From Streptococcus marmotae (GTDB taxonomy: Bacteria > Bacillota > Bacilli > Lactobacillales > Streptococcaceae), in contig NZ_CP015196.1 in NCBI RefSeq assembly GCF_001623565.1, positions 1,199,501 through 1,263,500 of the forward strand: a stretch of DNA of 64,000 nucleotides. Reading direction: 5' to 3'. Below the pieces are notes generated by a model, which saw only the letters and a program-made list of their open reading frames with translations, made no database searches and was not told the DNA's origin. The position numbers and the translations under genes are program-made. Shown piece after piece: positions 26,267 through 35,083 of the stretch (the first letter of the stretch is position 1; each line of letters begins with the position of its first letter).

Positions 26267-26330
26267 GTTCTCATAAGAACTTTTTTCTTGACTTTTCTAT
26301 TGGACGTGCTAAAATTGTTCTCATGGTAAC
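26267..26330 (+). promoter_or_regulatory. Promoter and candidate MarR operators of the satRAB-like operon
   Basis: TTGACT (26288-26293), a 16-base spacer and TAAAAT (26310-26315) form the promoter. GTTCTCATAAGAAC (26267-26280) lies upstream of the -35 and GTTCTCATGGTAAC (26317-26330) covers the expected start point. The shared GTTCTCATnnnAAC pattern on both sides suits autorepression by the MarR protein. Confidence 0.68.
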
Positions 26331-26352
26331 GAATTTGGAAAGGAAGATGACC

Positions 26353-26805
26353 ATGACAACAGATCCACTTCAGGAGTTTAAGCAACTGTCTCATAAAATG
26401 GGGACGGTTTTTCATACCCTTGCTAAGGAATATGACATGAATTTATTAGCTGGACCGCAAGGGCATGTCTTGCATTATTTGGCCCTGCATGACCAAGAGG
26501 AAATCTTTATTAAGGATATTGAACAAAAGATGAAGATTTCAAAATCGGTGGCTAGTAATCTCATCAAGCGTATGGAGAAAAACGGCTTTGTCGTTGTCGA
26601 GCCGTCAACGATTGATAAGCGAAAGAAAATTGTACGTCTGTCGGATTCAGCTCGAGAAAAAAGTCAGCGTATGGGAGATTTTTGGGCGGAGTTGCGCAAA
26701 CAGTTGGTCGAAGGAATTGCAGAAGAAGATTTACAAGTTCTCTCTAAAGTCATTCGACAACTTCATCAAAACTTAGAGAAAATTGAACAAAAGGAGAAAG
26801 AATGA
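26353..26805 (+). CDS. satR: MarR-family transcriptional regulator (SatR-like)
   Basis: The product is 150 aa, a MarR-type winged helix. The recognition region is IFIKDIEQKMKISKSVASNLIKRMEKNGFV, and the wing contains STIDKRKKIVRLS. The start at 26353 has aaagga at 8 bases; the ATGs at 26323 and 26347 lie too close to the promoter or the ribosome site. The stop overlaps the exporter start (ATGA). In S. suis, SatR represses the fluoroquinolone exporter SatAB from the same operon, and the gene order here is identical. The symbol rests on that order and domain type, not on a sequence comparison. Confidence 0.75.
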   Translation: MTTDPLQEFKQLSHKMGTVFHTLAKEYDMNLLAGPQGHVLHYLALHDQEEIFIKDIEQKMKISKSVASNLIKRMEKNGFVVVEPSTIDKRKKIVRLSDSAREKSQRMGDFWAELRKQLVEGIAEEDLQVLSKVIRQLHQNLEKIEQKEKE

Positions 26806-28567
26806 GTAAACTATTTAAACGCTTAAATAGAAAAGAGTGGTTGATGATTTTGGCCAGTATTGCTTTTGTGTGCTTGACCGTCTGGTTGGAATTAGAAGTG
26901 CCGAGCTATATGTCCGAAATCACCAAACTTTTGCAATTACCAGATACGACTACTTCGGATCTCTGGGAACCGGGCTTAAAAATGTTGGGTTTGTCCTTAG
27001 CTAGCTTTGCTAGTTCAGTCATGGTGGGCTTTATTGCCTCTCGTTTAGCAGCAGGATTTACAACCCGTTTGCGGAAGGATATTTTCCACCGTGTCTTGGA
27101 TTATTCAGATGCAGAAATCAAGCGGTTTAGCATTCCTAGTTTGCTGACAAGGACGACAAATGACCTTACCCAGATTCAGCTTCTATTTACCATGGGCTTG
27201 CAGGTAGCGACTCGTGGACCGATTATGGCAATTTGGGCCTTGAGCAAGATTGTCGGGAAATCCAATCATTGGTTATGGGCGGTGATTGTGGCAGTATTGA
27301 TCAATCTTGTCATGATGACCATTCTAGTAACCCTTGCTTTTCCAAAACAGAAAATTGTCCAAAAATTGACTGACCGTCTCAATAGTGTGACACGTGAAGG
27401 ATTATCAGGTATCCGTGTGGTACGTGCCTATAACGCTGAAGACTATCAGGATAGCAAGTTTACTCAGGCCAACGAAGAATTAACAGCGCTTAACTTGTTT
27501 GTCAGTCGCTTAATGGCGATTATGAATCCAGTCATGATGACGATTTCAAGTGGCTTGAGTTTGGCTATTTATTGGATTGGGGCTTATCTTATCAACGAAG
27601 CTGAGCTAACAGATAAGCTGTCAATTTTCAGTGATATGGTGGTTTTTACGTCCTATGCCATGCAGGTTGTCATGGGCTTTATGATGATGAGTGCCTTATT
27701 TATCATTTTGCCGCGTGTCTTGGTGTCCACCAAGCGGATTAACGAGGTTTTGGAGTTGACATCTTCCATTACTTCACCTCAAGTGTCGCAAGTGGGACAA
27801 GAAAATGCAGACCAAATCGTCTTTGAAAATGTGACTTTCCGCTATTCTGATACGTCAGAGGCGGTTATTGAGCAGATTAACTTTACCGCTAAAGCAGGTG
27901 ATACAGTGGCCTTCATTGGCTCAACAGGTTCTGGAAAATCAACCTTGGTCAATCTGCTTCCGCGATTTTATGATGTGAGTGAAGGACGGATTCTGCTCGA
28001 CGGCGTTGATGTGAGAGACTACAGTGAGGCGGATTTGCATGCCAAAGTCGGCTATATTCCGCAAAAAGCTGTTTTATTCTCGGGGATATCCGTAGCAATA
28101 TCGACTTTGGGGAAAGCAAGGAAAGTCCACTCAGTGATGAAGCGATTTGGGAGGCCTTGGATTTGGCACAGGCCAAAAGCTTTGTCGAGGAAAAAGAAGA
28201 TGGTCTTTCTTCCCACGTTTCCCAGTCTGGAAGCAATTTTTCTGGAGGACAGCGTCAGCGCTTAGCTATTGCTCGTGCCCTTGCTCGTAAGCCTGAAATC
28301 TTGATTTTTGATGACTCTTTCTCAGCTCTTGATTATCGGACGGATCGTACTCTTCGGGAGGAACTCGCAAAGCGTACTGCTGGTATGACCAAGTTGATTG
28401 TTGCACAGCGGATTTCAACGATTATGGATGCGGATCAAATCTTGGTGCTTGACAACGGAAAAGTAGTCGGTCAAGGAACCCATAAAGAATTACTTGCACA
28501 GAACGAAGTGTATCAAGAAATTGCTTACTCACAATTATCGAAGGAGGAATTGGAAAATGGAAAATAA
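26802..28567 (+). pseudogene. satA: Heterodimeric ABC exporter subunit A (SatA-like), frameshifted in the ATPase domain
   Basis: The first frame runs to 28265, but after VGYIPQKAVLFSG (residue about 427) the protein turns to nonsense. The +1 frame continues DIRSNIDFGES and then SQSGSNFSGGQRQR, IFDDSFSALD, IVAQRIST up to 28567. The run GGGG at 28082-28085 explains it: one more G would join the frames into a protein of about 588 residues. As read, the Q-loop region is present but the signature, Walker B and H-loop are lost. The sites in the downstream frame are of the degenerate type (IFDD, AQR). True mutation, slipped-strand variation or a homopolymer read error cannot be told apart here. Confidence 0.85.
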
Positions 28568-30305
28568 AAAATCTTCTTTATTGAACCAGATGAAGCCCTA
28601 TACCAAAGGCTTCCAAGTTCCTTTTGTCGTTGCGGTGATTGGAGCGATTATCTCAAGCATTATCACGGTAATTGGTCCTGATAAACTCAGCGAGATTACA
28701 GACTTGATCACCAAGGGCTTGATGACGGGAATTGATACGGATAAGGTGTCAGAAATCGCGATGACCCTAGCTATTCTTTACGGAATTGGAGCGGTGGTTA
28801 ACTACGCTCAAGCCTTTACTATTTCAACAATCGTTCAGCATTTTTCAAAACGGTTGCGGACGGCGATTGCAGAAAAAATTAACAAACTCCCTCTCCGTTA
28901 TTTTGATAGTCATTCGCAAGGTGATACCTTATCCCGTGTCACCAATGATGTGGATACGGCTAGCCAATCCCTCAACCAAAGTTTGGGGACGGTTCTTTCT
29001 TCTAGTATTCTCTTGGTAGCAGCCCTCATTATGATGTTTAAAACCAATGTGACCTTATCCTTTGTCACCATTGCTTCTGTCTTGTTTGGCTTTGTCTTTG
29101 TTGGTATTATCATGGGGCGTGCAAAGGGCTTCTTCAAAAGTCAGCAGACCAATCTTGCTAATGTAAATGGCTATGTAGAAGAAATGTACTCTGGGCATTC
29201 GGTGGTTGCTAGCTATCATGCGGGTCGTACAGTAAAAGAAGAGTTTCAGCATCTCAATCAAGCCCTGTACACAAGTATGTGGAAATCCCAATTCATTTCA
29301 GGGATTATGATGCCCATGATGATGTTTATCGGAAACTTTGGTTACGTCATGGTTGTAGTGACAGGAGCAGCCTTGACACTAAATGGTCATGCAACCATGG
29401 GAACGATTGTAGCCTTTATGGTCTATGTGCGGATCTTCTCTCAGCCCCTTTCTCAGATTGCCCAAGGTTTGACAGTCTTACAATCAGCTAGCGCTGCGAT
29501 GGGTCGTGTGTTTGAATTCTTGGGTGAGCCTGAAATGGAGGTGGACAGCCATAAGGCACAAGAACTTAGTACTGTAAAAGGCGATGTCACATTTGAGCAC
29601 GTTTCCTTTGGCTATTCTGCTGATAAGACCATTATCCATGACTTCTCCGCAATAGCTAAGGCTGGGCAAAAAATTGCCATTGTGGGGCCAACAGGAGCTG
29701 GAAAGACGACCATTGTCAATCTCTTGATGAAGTTCTATGACATTGATCAAGGCCGTATTTTGATTGACGGGATTGATACCAAAAATATGAAACGTTCTGA
29801 AGTTCATGATGCCTTTAGTATGGTCTTACAAGATACCTGGCTCTTTGAGGGAACGATTAAGGAAAATCTGATTTATAATCAAAGCCATGTTTCAGACGAA
29901 GCGGTTATCGAAGCTGCCAAAGCAGTCGGAGTGCATCATTTTATTATGACCTTGCCGAAAGGCTACGATACCCTGCTAGATGATACGGTAAACTTATCTG
30001 TCGGGCAAAAACAATTGCTAACCATTGCACGTGCCTTGTTGAAAAATGCTCCCCTTCTGATCCTTGATGAGGCAACTAGCTCTGTTGATACGCGGACAGA
30101 GGAATTGATCCAAAGGGCCATGGATAAACTGATGGAAGGCCGTACTTCCTTTGTCATTGCCCACCGCCTATCCACTATCCGAAATGCGGATCTCATCTTA
30201 GTGATGAAAGACGGCAATATCATTGAACAAGGCAATCATGATGCTCTGATGGCTCAAAATGGCTTCTATGCCAACCTTTACAACAGCCAGTTTGTCGAGG
30301 AGTAA
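28557..30305 (+). CDS. satB: Heterodimeric ABC exporter subunit B (SatB-like, catalytic half)
   Basis: The product is 582 aa, with six membrane segments (about 20-300) and a full ATPase domain: Walker A GPTGAGKTT, Walker B LLILDEATSSVD with catalytic Glu, H-loop IAHRLST. The signature is LSVGQKQL, not LSGGQ, as usual for this half. The start at 28557 follows aaggaggaa by 10 bases and overlaps the end of the satA frame by 11 bases. Known SatAB pumps norfloxacin and ciprofloxacin in S. suis. If subunit A is really broken, this protein lacks its partner. Confidence 0.85.
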   Translation: MENKKSSLLNQMKPYTKGFQVPFVVAVIGAIISSIITVIGPDKLSEITDLITKGLMTGIDTDKVSEIAMTLAILYGIGAVVNYAQAFTISTIVQHFSKRLRTAIAEKINKLPLRYFDSHSQGDTLSRVTNDVDTASQSLNQSLGTVLSSSILLVAALIMMFKTNVTLSFVTIASVLFGFVFVGIIMGRAKGFFKSQQTNLANVNGYVEEMYSGHSVVASYHAGRTVKEEFQHLNQALYTSMWKSQFISGIMMPMMMFIGNFGYVMVVVTGAALTLNGHATMGTIVAFMVYVRIFSQPLSQIAQGLTVLQSASAAMGRVFEFLGEPEMEVDSHKAQELSTVKGDVTFEHVSFGYSADKTIIHDFSAIAKAGQKIAIVGPTGAGKTTIVNLLMKFYDIDQGRILIDGIDTKNMKRSEVHDAFSMVLQDTWLFEGTIKENLIYNQSHVSDEAVIEAAKAVGVHHFIMTLPKGYDTLLDDTVNLSVGQKQLLTIARALLKNAPLLILDEATSSVDTRTEELIQRAMDKLMEGRTSFVIAHRLSTIRNADLILVMKDGNIIEQGNHDALMAQNGFYANLYNSQFVEE

Positions 30306-30520
30306 AACAGTCCAGTGGACTGTTTTAGCCTCGTGCCTAAAAATAGGAAAGCGCGAGTAATGTCCAGTGGACTGTTTTAGCCCCGATCCCAGAAACCCGA
30401 CAGCGAGGGCAGTTCAGTGAAGCATTTTAGCCTCGTGACTATAAGTGTTAGTACTCTAGTAACTTGGTGAGGTGCCTTAGCTCCGAGCCTAGAAATGGGA
30501 AAATGAATCCATTAGGTTGA
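30304..30520 (-). repeat. Repeat A array, about four units of roughly 52 bp
   Basis: It starts in the satB stop codon with the perfect palindrome aaaacagtcca-g-tggactgtttt (30304-30326), which may also terminate transcription. Diverging copies are centred near 30367, 30417 and 30470. Between palindromes recurs tttagcctcg.gcctagaaat.ggaaa. On the opposite strand this is the same family as at 45791-45894 and inside the IS transposase. Confidence 0.7.
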
Positions 30521-30532
30521 ACGATGTTAGCT

Positions 30533-30582
30533 TCACATTTGACTTATATTTTTGTAAAATGTGAGGGTTTTCATGCTATAAT
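30533..30582 (+). promoter_or_regulatory. Promoter of the CoA-binding/kinase genes with inverted repeat
   Basis: TGCTATAAT (extended -10; TATAAT at 30577-30582) lies 22 bases before the start codon. TCACATTT (30533-30540) and AAATGTGA (30557-30564) are perfect 8-base arms over the -35 region and could bind a regulator. Confidence 0.55.
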
Positions 30583-30604
30583 AGAGAAAAAAGGAGGAAG
30601 TACC

Positions 30605-31042
30605 ATGTACGAATTTCAAAATCCAACAGACGAACAAGTGAAGAGTTATCTAGCTAATAGCAAGACCATTGCAGTGGTTGGCTTGTCCAATCGTGAAGAA
30701 ACAGTCAGCAACCGCATTGCGAAATTTATGCAGGACATGGGCTATCAGATTATCCCAATCAATCCTCGTCTAGCTGCTAGCGAGATTTTAGGGGAAACGG
30801 TCTATGCAACTCTAGCAGATGTTCCTGTAGCGGTTGACATCGTGAATGTCTTTCGCAGAAGTGAGTTTTTGCCAGATGTGGCACGGGAGTTTGTTGAAAC
30901 AGATGCTAAAATTTTTTGGTCCCAATTAGAGCTTCAAAACGAAGAGGCAGCCGCTATTTTAGAAGCTGCCGGTCGTGACGATGTGGTGATGAATCGTTGT
31001 ATCAAGCGAGAATACGTGCGCTTGATGACAGGAGCAAGCTAG
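30605..31042 (+). CDS. CoA-binding domain protein (YccU-like)
   Basis: The product is 145 aa with a Rossmann-like CoA-binding domain: KTIAVVGLSNREETVSNRIAKFMQDMGYQIIPINP near the start, and later VDIVNVFRRSEFLPDVAREF and FWSQLELQNEEAAAILEAAGRDDVVMNRCIKREY. The Cys in VMNRCIKREY is conserved in the family. Members are small soluble proteins of unknown role. The ATG at 30605 follows aaaggaggaag; the open frame further upstream has no ribosome site. Its stop shares one base with the start of the next gene. Confidence 0.85.
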   Translation: MYEFQNPTDEQVKSYLANSKTIAVVGLSNREETVSNRIAKFMQDMGYQIIPINPRLAASEILGETVYATLADVPVAVDIVNVFRRSEFLPDVAREFVETDAKIFWSQLELQNEEAAAILEAAGRDDVVMNRCIKREYVRLMTGAS

Positions 31043-31539
31043 TGGCAACTTTAGTCATCATCCGCGGCAATTCTGGTTCAGGAAAGACAAGTCTGGCAGA
31101 GGCATTGCAACATCATTATGGCCGTAAAACCTTGGTGATTTCTCAAGACAATGTCAGAAGAACTATGTTGAAAGAAACGGTTGAGCCAGGAAATCTATCC
31201 ATTGGGCTGACAGAAGCCATTGCACGCTTCGGGCATGCAGAGGATTTGCTGGTCATTGTTGAAGGCTTTTATGAAGCTGATATTTATGGGGAGATGCTAG
31301 TGCAATTGCATCAGCTGTTTGCTCCTCGTGTTTATGCCTATTACTATGATATCCCCTTTGAAGAGACGGTTAAGCGGCATGCTACTCGTTCCAAAAGGGC
31401 TGATTTTACACCGGAGGATATGAAACGGTGGTGGAAAGAGAAGGACTATCTTGGTTGGGCAGAAGAAGTCTTGCTGTCAGCTGAGCTGAGTTTAGAGGCG
31501 ACTGTTCAGCTGATTTGTCAAGCAATTGAACATAGCTGA
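31042..31539 (+). CDS. P-loop kinase-like ATPase (AAA_33 type)
   Basis: The product is 165 aa. The P-loop is IIRGNSGSGKTSL at about residues 6-18. ISQDNVRRTML and LVIVEGFYEAD resemble the substrate-binding and Walker B strands of small-molecule kinases related to gluconate and zeta-toxin-type kinases. KRHATRSK may be the lid. The substrate is unknown. I chose GTG at 31042, with ggag 8 bases before it, because it overlaps the previous stop by one base (TAGTG); the ORF open upstream lies inside the previous gene. Confidence 0.75.
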   Translation: MATLVIIRGNSGSGKTSLAEALQHHYGRKTLVISQDNVRRTMLKETVEPGNLSIGLTEAIARFGHAEDLLVIVEGFYEADIYGEMLVQLHQLFAPRVYAYYYDIPFEETVKRHATRSKRADFTPEDMKRWWKEKDYLGWAEEVLLSAELSLEATVQLICQAIEHS

Positions 31540-31591
31540 TGAATGGATTGAAAAAATAGCATTGTTTTTGTAAAAAATAAAGGAAAACGGA

Positions 31592-32674
31592 ATGAGTTAT
31601 TTAACAGAAGAATTATTTGGCAATGTTGAAACATTTTTAGAGGAACACCTCACAGAATATGAAAGTGTTGAAGAAGCGGTCGCAGCTTATATGAACCTAT
31701 ACAATGAGCAAAATCAGAAAAAACGTCAAGGTCAGGCAGGTTTCATGGAATTGTCTGATTTGCTGGAAAAATTAGCCTACGAAAGAGAAGAGACAAGCCG
31801 TTTACAACTTGCTCAGCAGATTTTGGAACGAGACAAAGAGAATATAGATGCAAAGATTGCCCAGTTGGAAGTAGAGTCAGTTAACCAATTGGAAGTATTA
31901 TCCCAACTCAAGGAATTCGAGAGTCAGGAGCGGAAAAAGTGGTTAAAAGGAGAACGGTCTGGTTGGGTGAATTTCAAAGAACGGCCCTACATGCGTTTGA
32001 AAAATCGTTTGGCTTTTCAGTATTTTAACCAAAAAATGTATCCACAGGCTTTGAAACATTTTGAAGAACTCTATCGGATGAACCCTAGTGATAATTTGGG
32101 AAGTCGGTATATGATGATGGTACTTTATTGTTTTCTTTACCAATGGGACAAGGCTGTGAAATTTGCAAACCAGAAAGAACACAAAGAGGATGCGGAGATG
32201 ATTGGGAAACTCCTTGTGTTGGCGATTATCACAGAGCGGAGTCTGGATGCCCAGCGTCTCTTTAAGAAAATGGTAGATCTGGATGAGAATTTTCTAGCTG
32301 CTCTTGACTTTTCTAGAGATGTAAAAAGTGCACGTACGATGTTTTCGATTTCAAAAGAGGGGTATTTCGAAGTTTCAAGTCTTTCCTTATTCGATGGATT
32401 AGAGGAGTTTCTGTTTGGGACAGAAATTGTCTTTGAATGGTTACGGAAGCACTATGAAGAGTATTATCAGGCAGAATTTGAGCTTCATACAGTACGCAAT
32501 CCGCTATTTGCGGGTTTACCAAGTGGAGCCGTTGAATCCTTGCTTGAAGAAGGCTTGATTCGACCAGAAGATTTTCAGTCATTTAAGAAAAAGGATTTGT
32601 TGGCTCTGCAAGGGATTGGCAAGGTGAGTGTAGAGCGCTTGATTGTTAATGGTGTTCAGCTGAAAGAAGGTTAA
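31592..32674 (+). CDS. TPR-like protein with C-terminal helix-hairpin-helix
   Basis: The product is 360 aa with no signal peptide. Residues 60-115 are charged and probably coiled-coil. Residues 140-260 look like tetratricopeptide-type helical repeats (NRLAFQYFNQKMYPQALKHFEELYRMNP). The C-terminus FKKKDLLALQGIGKVSVERLIVNGV has the LxxIxGIG-type helix-hairpin-helix that often binds DNA. I do not recognise a characterised relative. It could be a nucleic-acid-associated scaffold, but that is a guess from domains. A terminator follows. Confidence 0.65.
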   Translation: MSYLTEELFGNVETFLEEHLTEYESVEEAVAAYMNLYNEQNQKKRQGQAGFMELSDLLEKLAYEREETSRLQLAQQILERDKENIDAKIAQLEVESVNQLEVLSQLKEFESQERKKWLKGERSGWVNFKERPYMRLKNRLAFQYFNQKMYPQALKHFEELYRMNPSDNLGSRYMMMVLYCFLYQWDKAVKFANQKEHKEDAEMIGKLLVLAIITERSLDAQRLFKKMVDLDENFLAALDFSRDVKSARTMFSISKEGYFEVSSLSLFDGLEEFLFGTEIVFEWLRKHYEEYYQAEFELHTVRNPLFAGLPSGAVESLLEEGLIRPEDFQSFKKKDLLALQGIGKVSVERLIVNGVQLKEG

Positions 32675-32683
32675 TATTGCTAT

Positions 32684-32722
32684 AAAATAAGGAGATTTAT
32701 CTATCGAATCTCCTTATTTTTT
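32684..32722 (+). terminator. Intrinsic terminator, 14-bp perfect stem
   Basis: Arms 32684-32697 (aaaataaggagatt) and 32707-32720, loop of 9, then TT. The following 185 bases, to about 32908, hold no recognisable gene. Confidence 0.88.
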
Positions 32723-32908
32723 GTTAGGCAATTCTAAAAATATACTGCTGAAATCTGTAGTATCAGGAGGGGAAGATGGGAATGTGTAGCAGCAAAACTG
32801 TAGAAGGTAAAATCCAACTCCTCTGAATGTTAGTGGAAGAGAGTCAACTTGCCTATTTGGTATAACATCATGGTGGTTTTGCCCGGTTTTTGGCCCTAGT
32901 ATTTTAAA

Positions 32909-32957
32909 TGATAATTGTCTGATAATTCTTTGAAAATGAGAAAAACTGTGCTATACT
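32909..32957 (+). promoter_or_regulatory. efe operon promoter with Fur/PerR-like sites
   Basis: TTGAAA (32930-32935), a 16-base spacer and TATACT (32952-32957), extended by TG at 32948-32950, form the promoter. Just upstream and touching the -35, tgataattgtctgataatt (32909-32927) contains two GATAAT half-sites. Iron or peroxide control by a Fur-family protein fits the genes behind it but is inference. Confidence 0.6.
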
Positions 32958-32989
32958 AGAAACATGTTAAAACTAAAGAAGGAGTTTCT

Positions 32990-33847
32990 ATGAAAAAACT
33001 TGGTATTGTTTTAGTATCGGCAGCTTTATTGACCGCATGTGCACCTGCAACACAAGAAAAGCAGGCAACAATAGAAAGTACAACGGTTCAAGTGAGTCAA
33101 CAAGCGCTTGACAAAGCAACGGCTGATTACAAGGCATTTGTAGAAGAGCAGATTGGACAATTGTTGACCGATACGGAAAATTTTGCCCAATTACTCAAAG
33201 ATGGCAAATTAGAAGAAGCGAAAACAGTCTATCCAGTCATTCGAATGGCCTATGAGCGTTCAGAACCGATTGCGGAAAGTTTTGGCGAATCAGATGTGAA
33301 AATTGACTTCCGCTTGGTCGACTATATGGAAGAAAACAAGACAGAAGAAGGCTGGTCAGGTTTCCACCGCATTGAAAAAATTCTTTGGGAAGAAAATACA
33401 ACAACCGGTACGGAACAGTATGCGGATCAATTGGTCAATGACATTAAAGAATTAAAAGCGAAAATTGCGACTGTTGAAGTGACACCTGAGATTATGCTGA
33501 CAGGGGCAGTTGATTTGCTCAACGAAGTAGCCACAAGCAAGATTACCGGGGAAGAAGAAGTGTATTCCCACACAGATTTATATGATTTCAGAGCCAACAT
33601 CGAAGGAGCAGAGAAGATTTTTGAACTCTTTAAGCCAAGCTTGGAGAACAAAGATGCTAGCCTCGTTATGACTCTTGAAAAAGAATTCAAGAATGTGAAT
33701 GGTCTGCTGGATCAATACATGACAGACAATACGCACTATAAGCTCTATACAGATTTGAGTAAGGAAGACACCAAAAAACTAGCTGAGGCCGTGACAAAAC
33801 TCGGTGAGCCACTGTCTCAAATGGGGATTATCTTGGACGGGAAGTAA
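32990..33847 (+). CDS. efeM: Iron-uptake lipoprotein EfeM (imelysin/M75 domain)
   Basis: The product is 285 aa. The lipoprotein signal peptide ends in the lipobox LTAC with the lipidated cysteine at residue 17. The rest is a helical imelysin-like (M75) domain with the HxxE-type motif FHRIEKILW, which binds metal in EfeO/EfeM proteins. The cupredoxin domain of E. coli EfeO is absent, so this is the short EfeM form. It probably captures iron at the outer membrane face for EfeU. It leads a five-gene operon, with EfeB 3 bases behind. Shine-Dalgarno is aaggag. Confidence 0.88.
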   Translation: MKKLGIVLVSAALLTACAPATQEKQATIESTTVQVSQQALDKATADYKAFVEEQIGQLLTDTENFAQLLKDGKLEEAKTVYPVIRMAYERSEPIAESFGESDVKIDFRLVDYMEENKTEEGWSGFHRIEKILWEENTTTGTEQYADQLVNDIKELKAKIATVEVTPEIMLTGAVDLLNEVATSKITGEEEVYSHTDLYDFRANIEGAEKIFELFKPSLENKDASLVMTLEKEFKNVNGLLDQYMTDNTHYKLYTDLSKEDTKKLAEAVTKLGEPLSQMGIILDGK

Positions 33848-33850
33848 GAA

Positions 33851-35083
33851 ATGACAAAAGACGAAAAATGGTTTGAGAAGAAAATGGATCGTCGCGAATT
33901 TTTAAAAAAAGCAGGTATAGGAGGAGCTGGGCTTGCGCTCGGTGCCTCTGGTGCGTCTGCTTTTTTCGCGCATAAAGTGACTGATGAAACTGCAAAAGCA
34001 GACGGACAAGAAGATATTTCTTTTTATGGGGAACATCAGGCAGGAATTGTAACTCCGACCCAGAAAAATGTGTATTTTGTTGTACTTGACCTGCATTCGA
34101 CAGACAAGGCTGAAGTCATTCAGATGTTCAAGGATTGGACAGATTACAGTGAGAAATTAGTGACTGGAAAGCTAGTAAAAGAAGATGGAGATAATGGCTA
34201 TCTTCCACCATTTGATACAGGGGAAACGGTTGGTCTGAACCCTCACCGCCTGACCCTTACTTTTGGGATTTCACCCGCTTTCTTGACCAAGCTAGGATTG
34301 GAAAGTAAGAAACCAAAAGAGTTTCGAGATTTACCAGTCTTTCCAAGGGATCAGCTCAAGGAAGCCTATACTGGAGGGGATATTGTCATTCAAGCCTGTG
34401 CTGACGATGCACAAGTTGCCTTTCATGCTGTCCGAAATCTTGTCCGAAAAGGTCGCAGCCTCGTAACCATGAAATGGAGTCAAGCTGGTTTTGCAGCGAT
34501 TGGCAACCGCAAGGAAACGCCACGAAACCTGTTTGGATTTAAAGATGGCACGGCAAATGCGACGAAAAAAGAGCAATTTCAGGATATCATCTGGTGTGAG
34601 GATGCGAACTGGATGCGGGGAGGCACCTATATGGCAGTCCGCCGTATCCAAATGTTTCTGGAAACGTGGGACAGAACCAGCCTCAATGAACAGGAAAATA
34701 CCTTTGGTCGCTACAAGGAAAGCGGTGCACCCTTTGGAAAGAAAGATGAGTTTGATGAAGTTGATTTGGACTTAAAAGACGATAAGGGCGAGCCACTTGT
34801 GCCCGTTGATTCTCATGTCAGACTAGCAAAGGAAACAGGTGTTGAAATCTACCGTCGCTCTTATTCGTATTCAGATGGAATTGATGAAAAAACAGGTCAA
34901 TTTGACTCAGGCTTACTGTTTATTTCTTTCCAAAAAAATCCGGAGCAGTTTATCACCATTCAAAACAATTTGGGAAATATGGATAAAATGAACGAGTACA
35001 TTACCCATGTCGGAAGTGGTTTATTTGCTTGCTTTGCAGGCGTGAAAAAAGGAGAGTACATTGGTCAAGCCTTACTTGAATAA
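33851..35083 (+). CDS. efeB: Deferrochelatase/Dyp-type haem peroxidase EfeB, Tat-exported
   Basis: The product is 410 aa. The twin-arginine signal is DRREFLKKAGIGGAGLALG (residues 13-31), so it is exported folded with its haem. The Dyp signature GFKDGTANAT (catalytic Asp) and DSHVRLAKE (probable proximal haem His) are present. Family members oxidise ferrous iron with peroxide or take iron from haem. The Tat translocase that it needs is encoded two genes downstream. The ATG at 33851 follows gggaagtaag; the Met at residue 12 would keep the Tat motif and is an alternative start. Confidence 0.92.
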   Translation: MTKDEKWFEKKMDRREFLKKAGIGGAGLALGASGASAFFAHKVTDETAKADGQEDISFYGEHQAGIVTPTQKNVYFVVLDLHSTDKAEVIQMFKDWTDYSEKLVTGKLVKEDGDNGYLPPFDTGETVGLNPHRLTLTFGISPAFLTKLGLESKKPKEFRDLPVFPRDQLKEAYTGGDIVIQACADDAQVAFHAVRNLVRKGRSLVTMKWSQAGFAAIGNRKETPRNLFGFKDGTANATKKEQFQDIIWCEDANWMRGGTYMAVRRIQMFLETWDRTSLNEQENTFGRYKESGAPFGKKDEFDEVDLDLKDDKGEPLVPVDSHVRLAKETGVEIYRRSYSYSDGIDEKTGQFDSGLLFISFQKNPEQFITIQNNLGNMDKMNEYITHVGSGLFACFAGVKKGEYIGQALLE

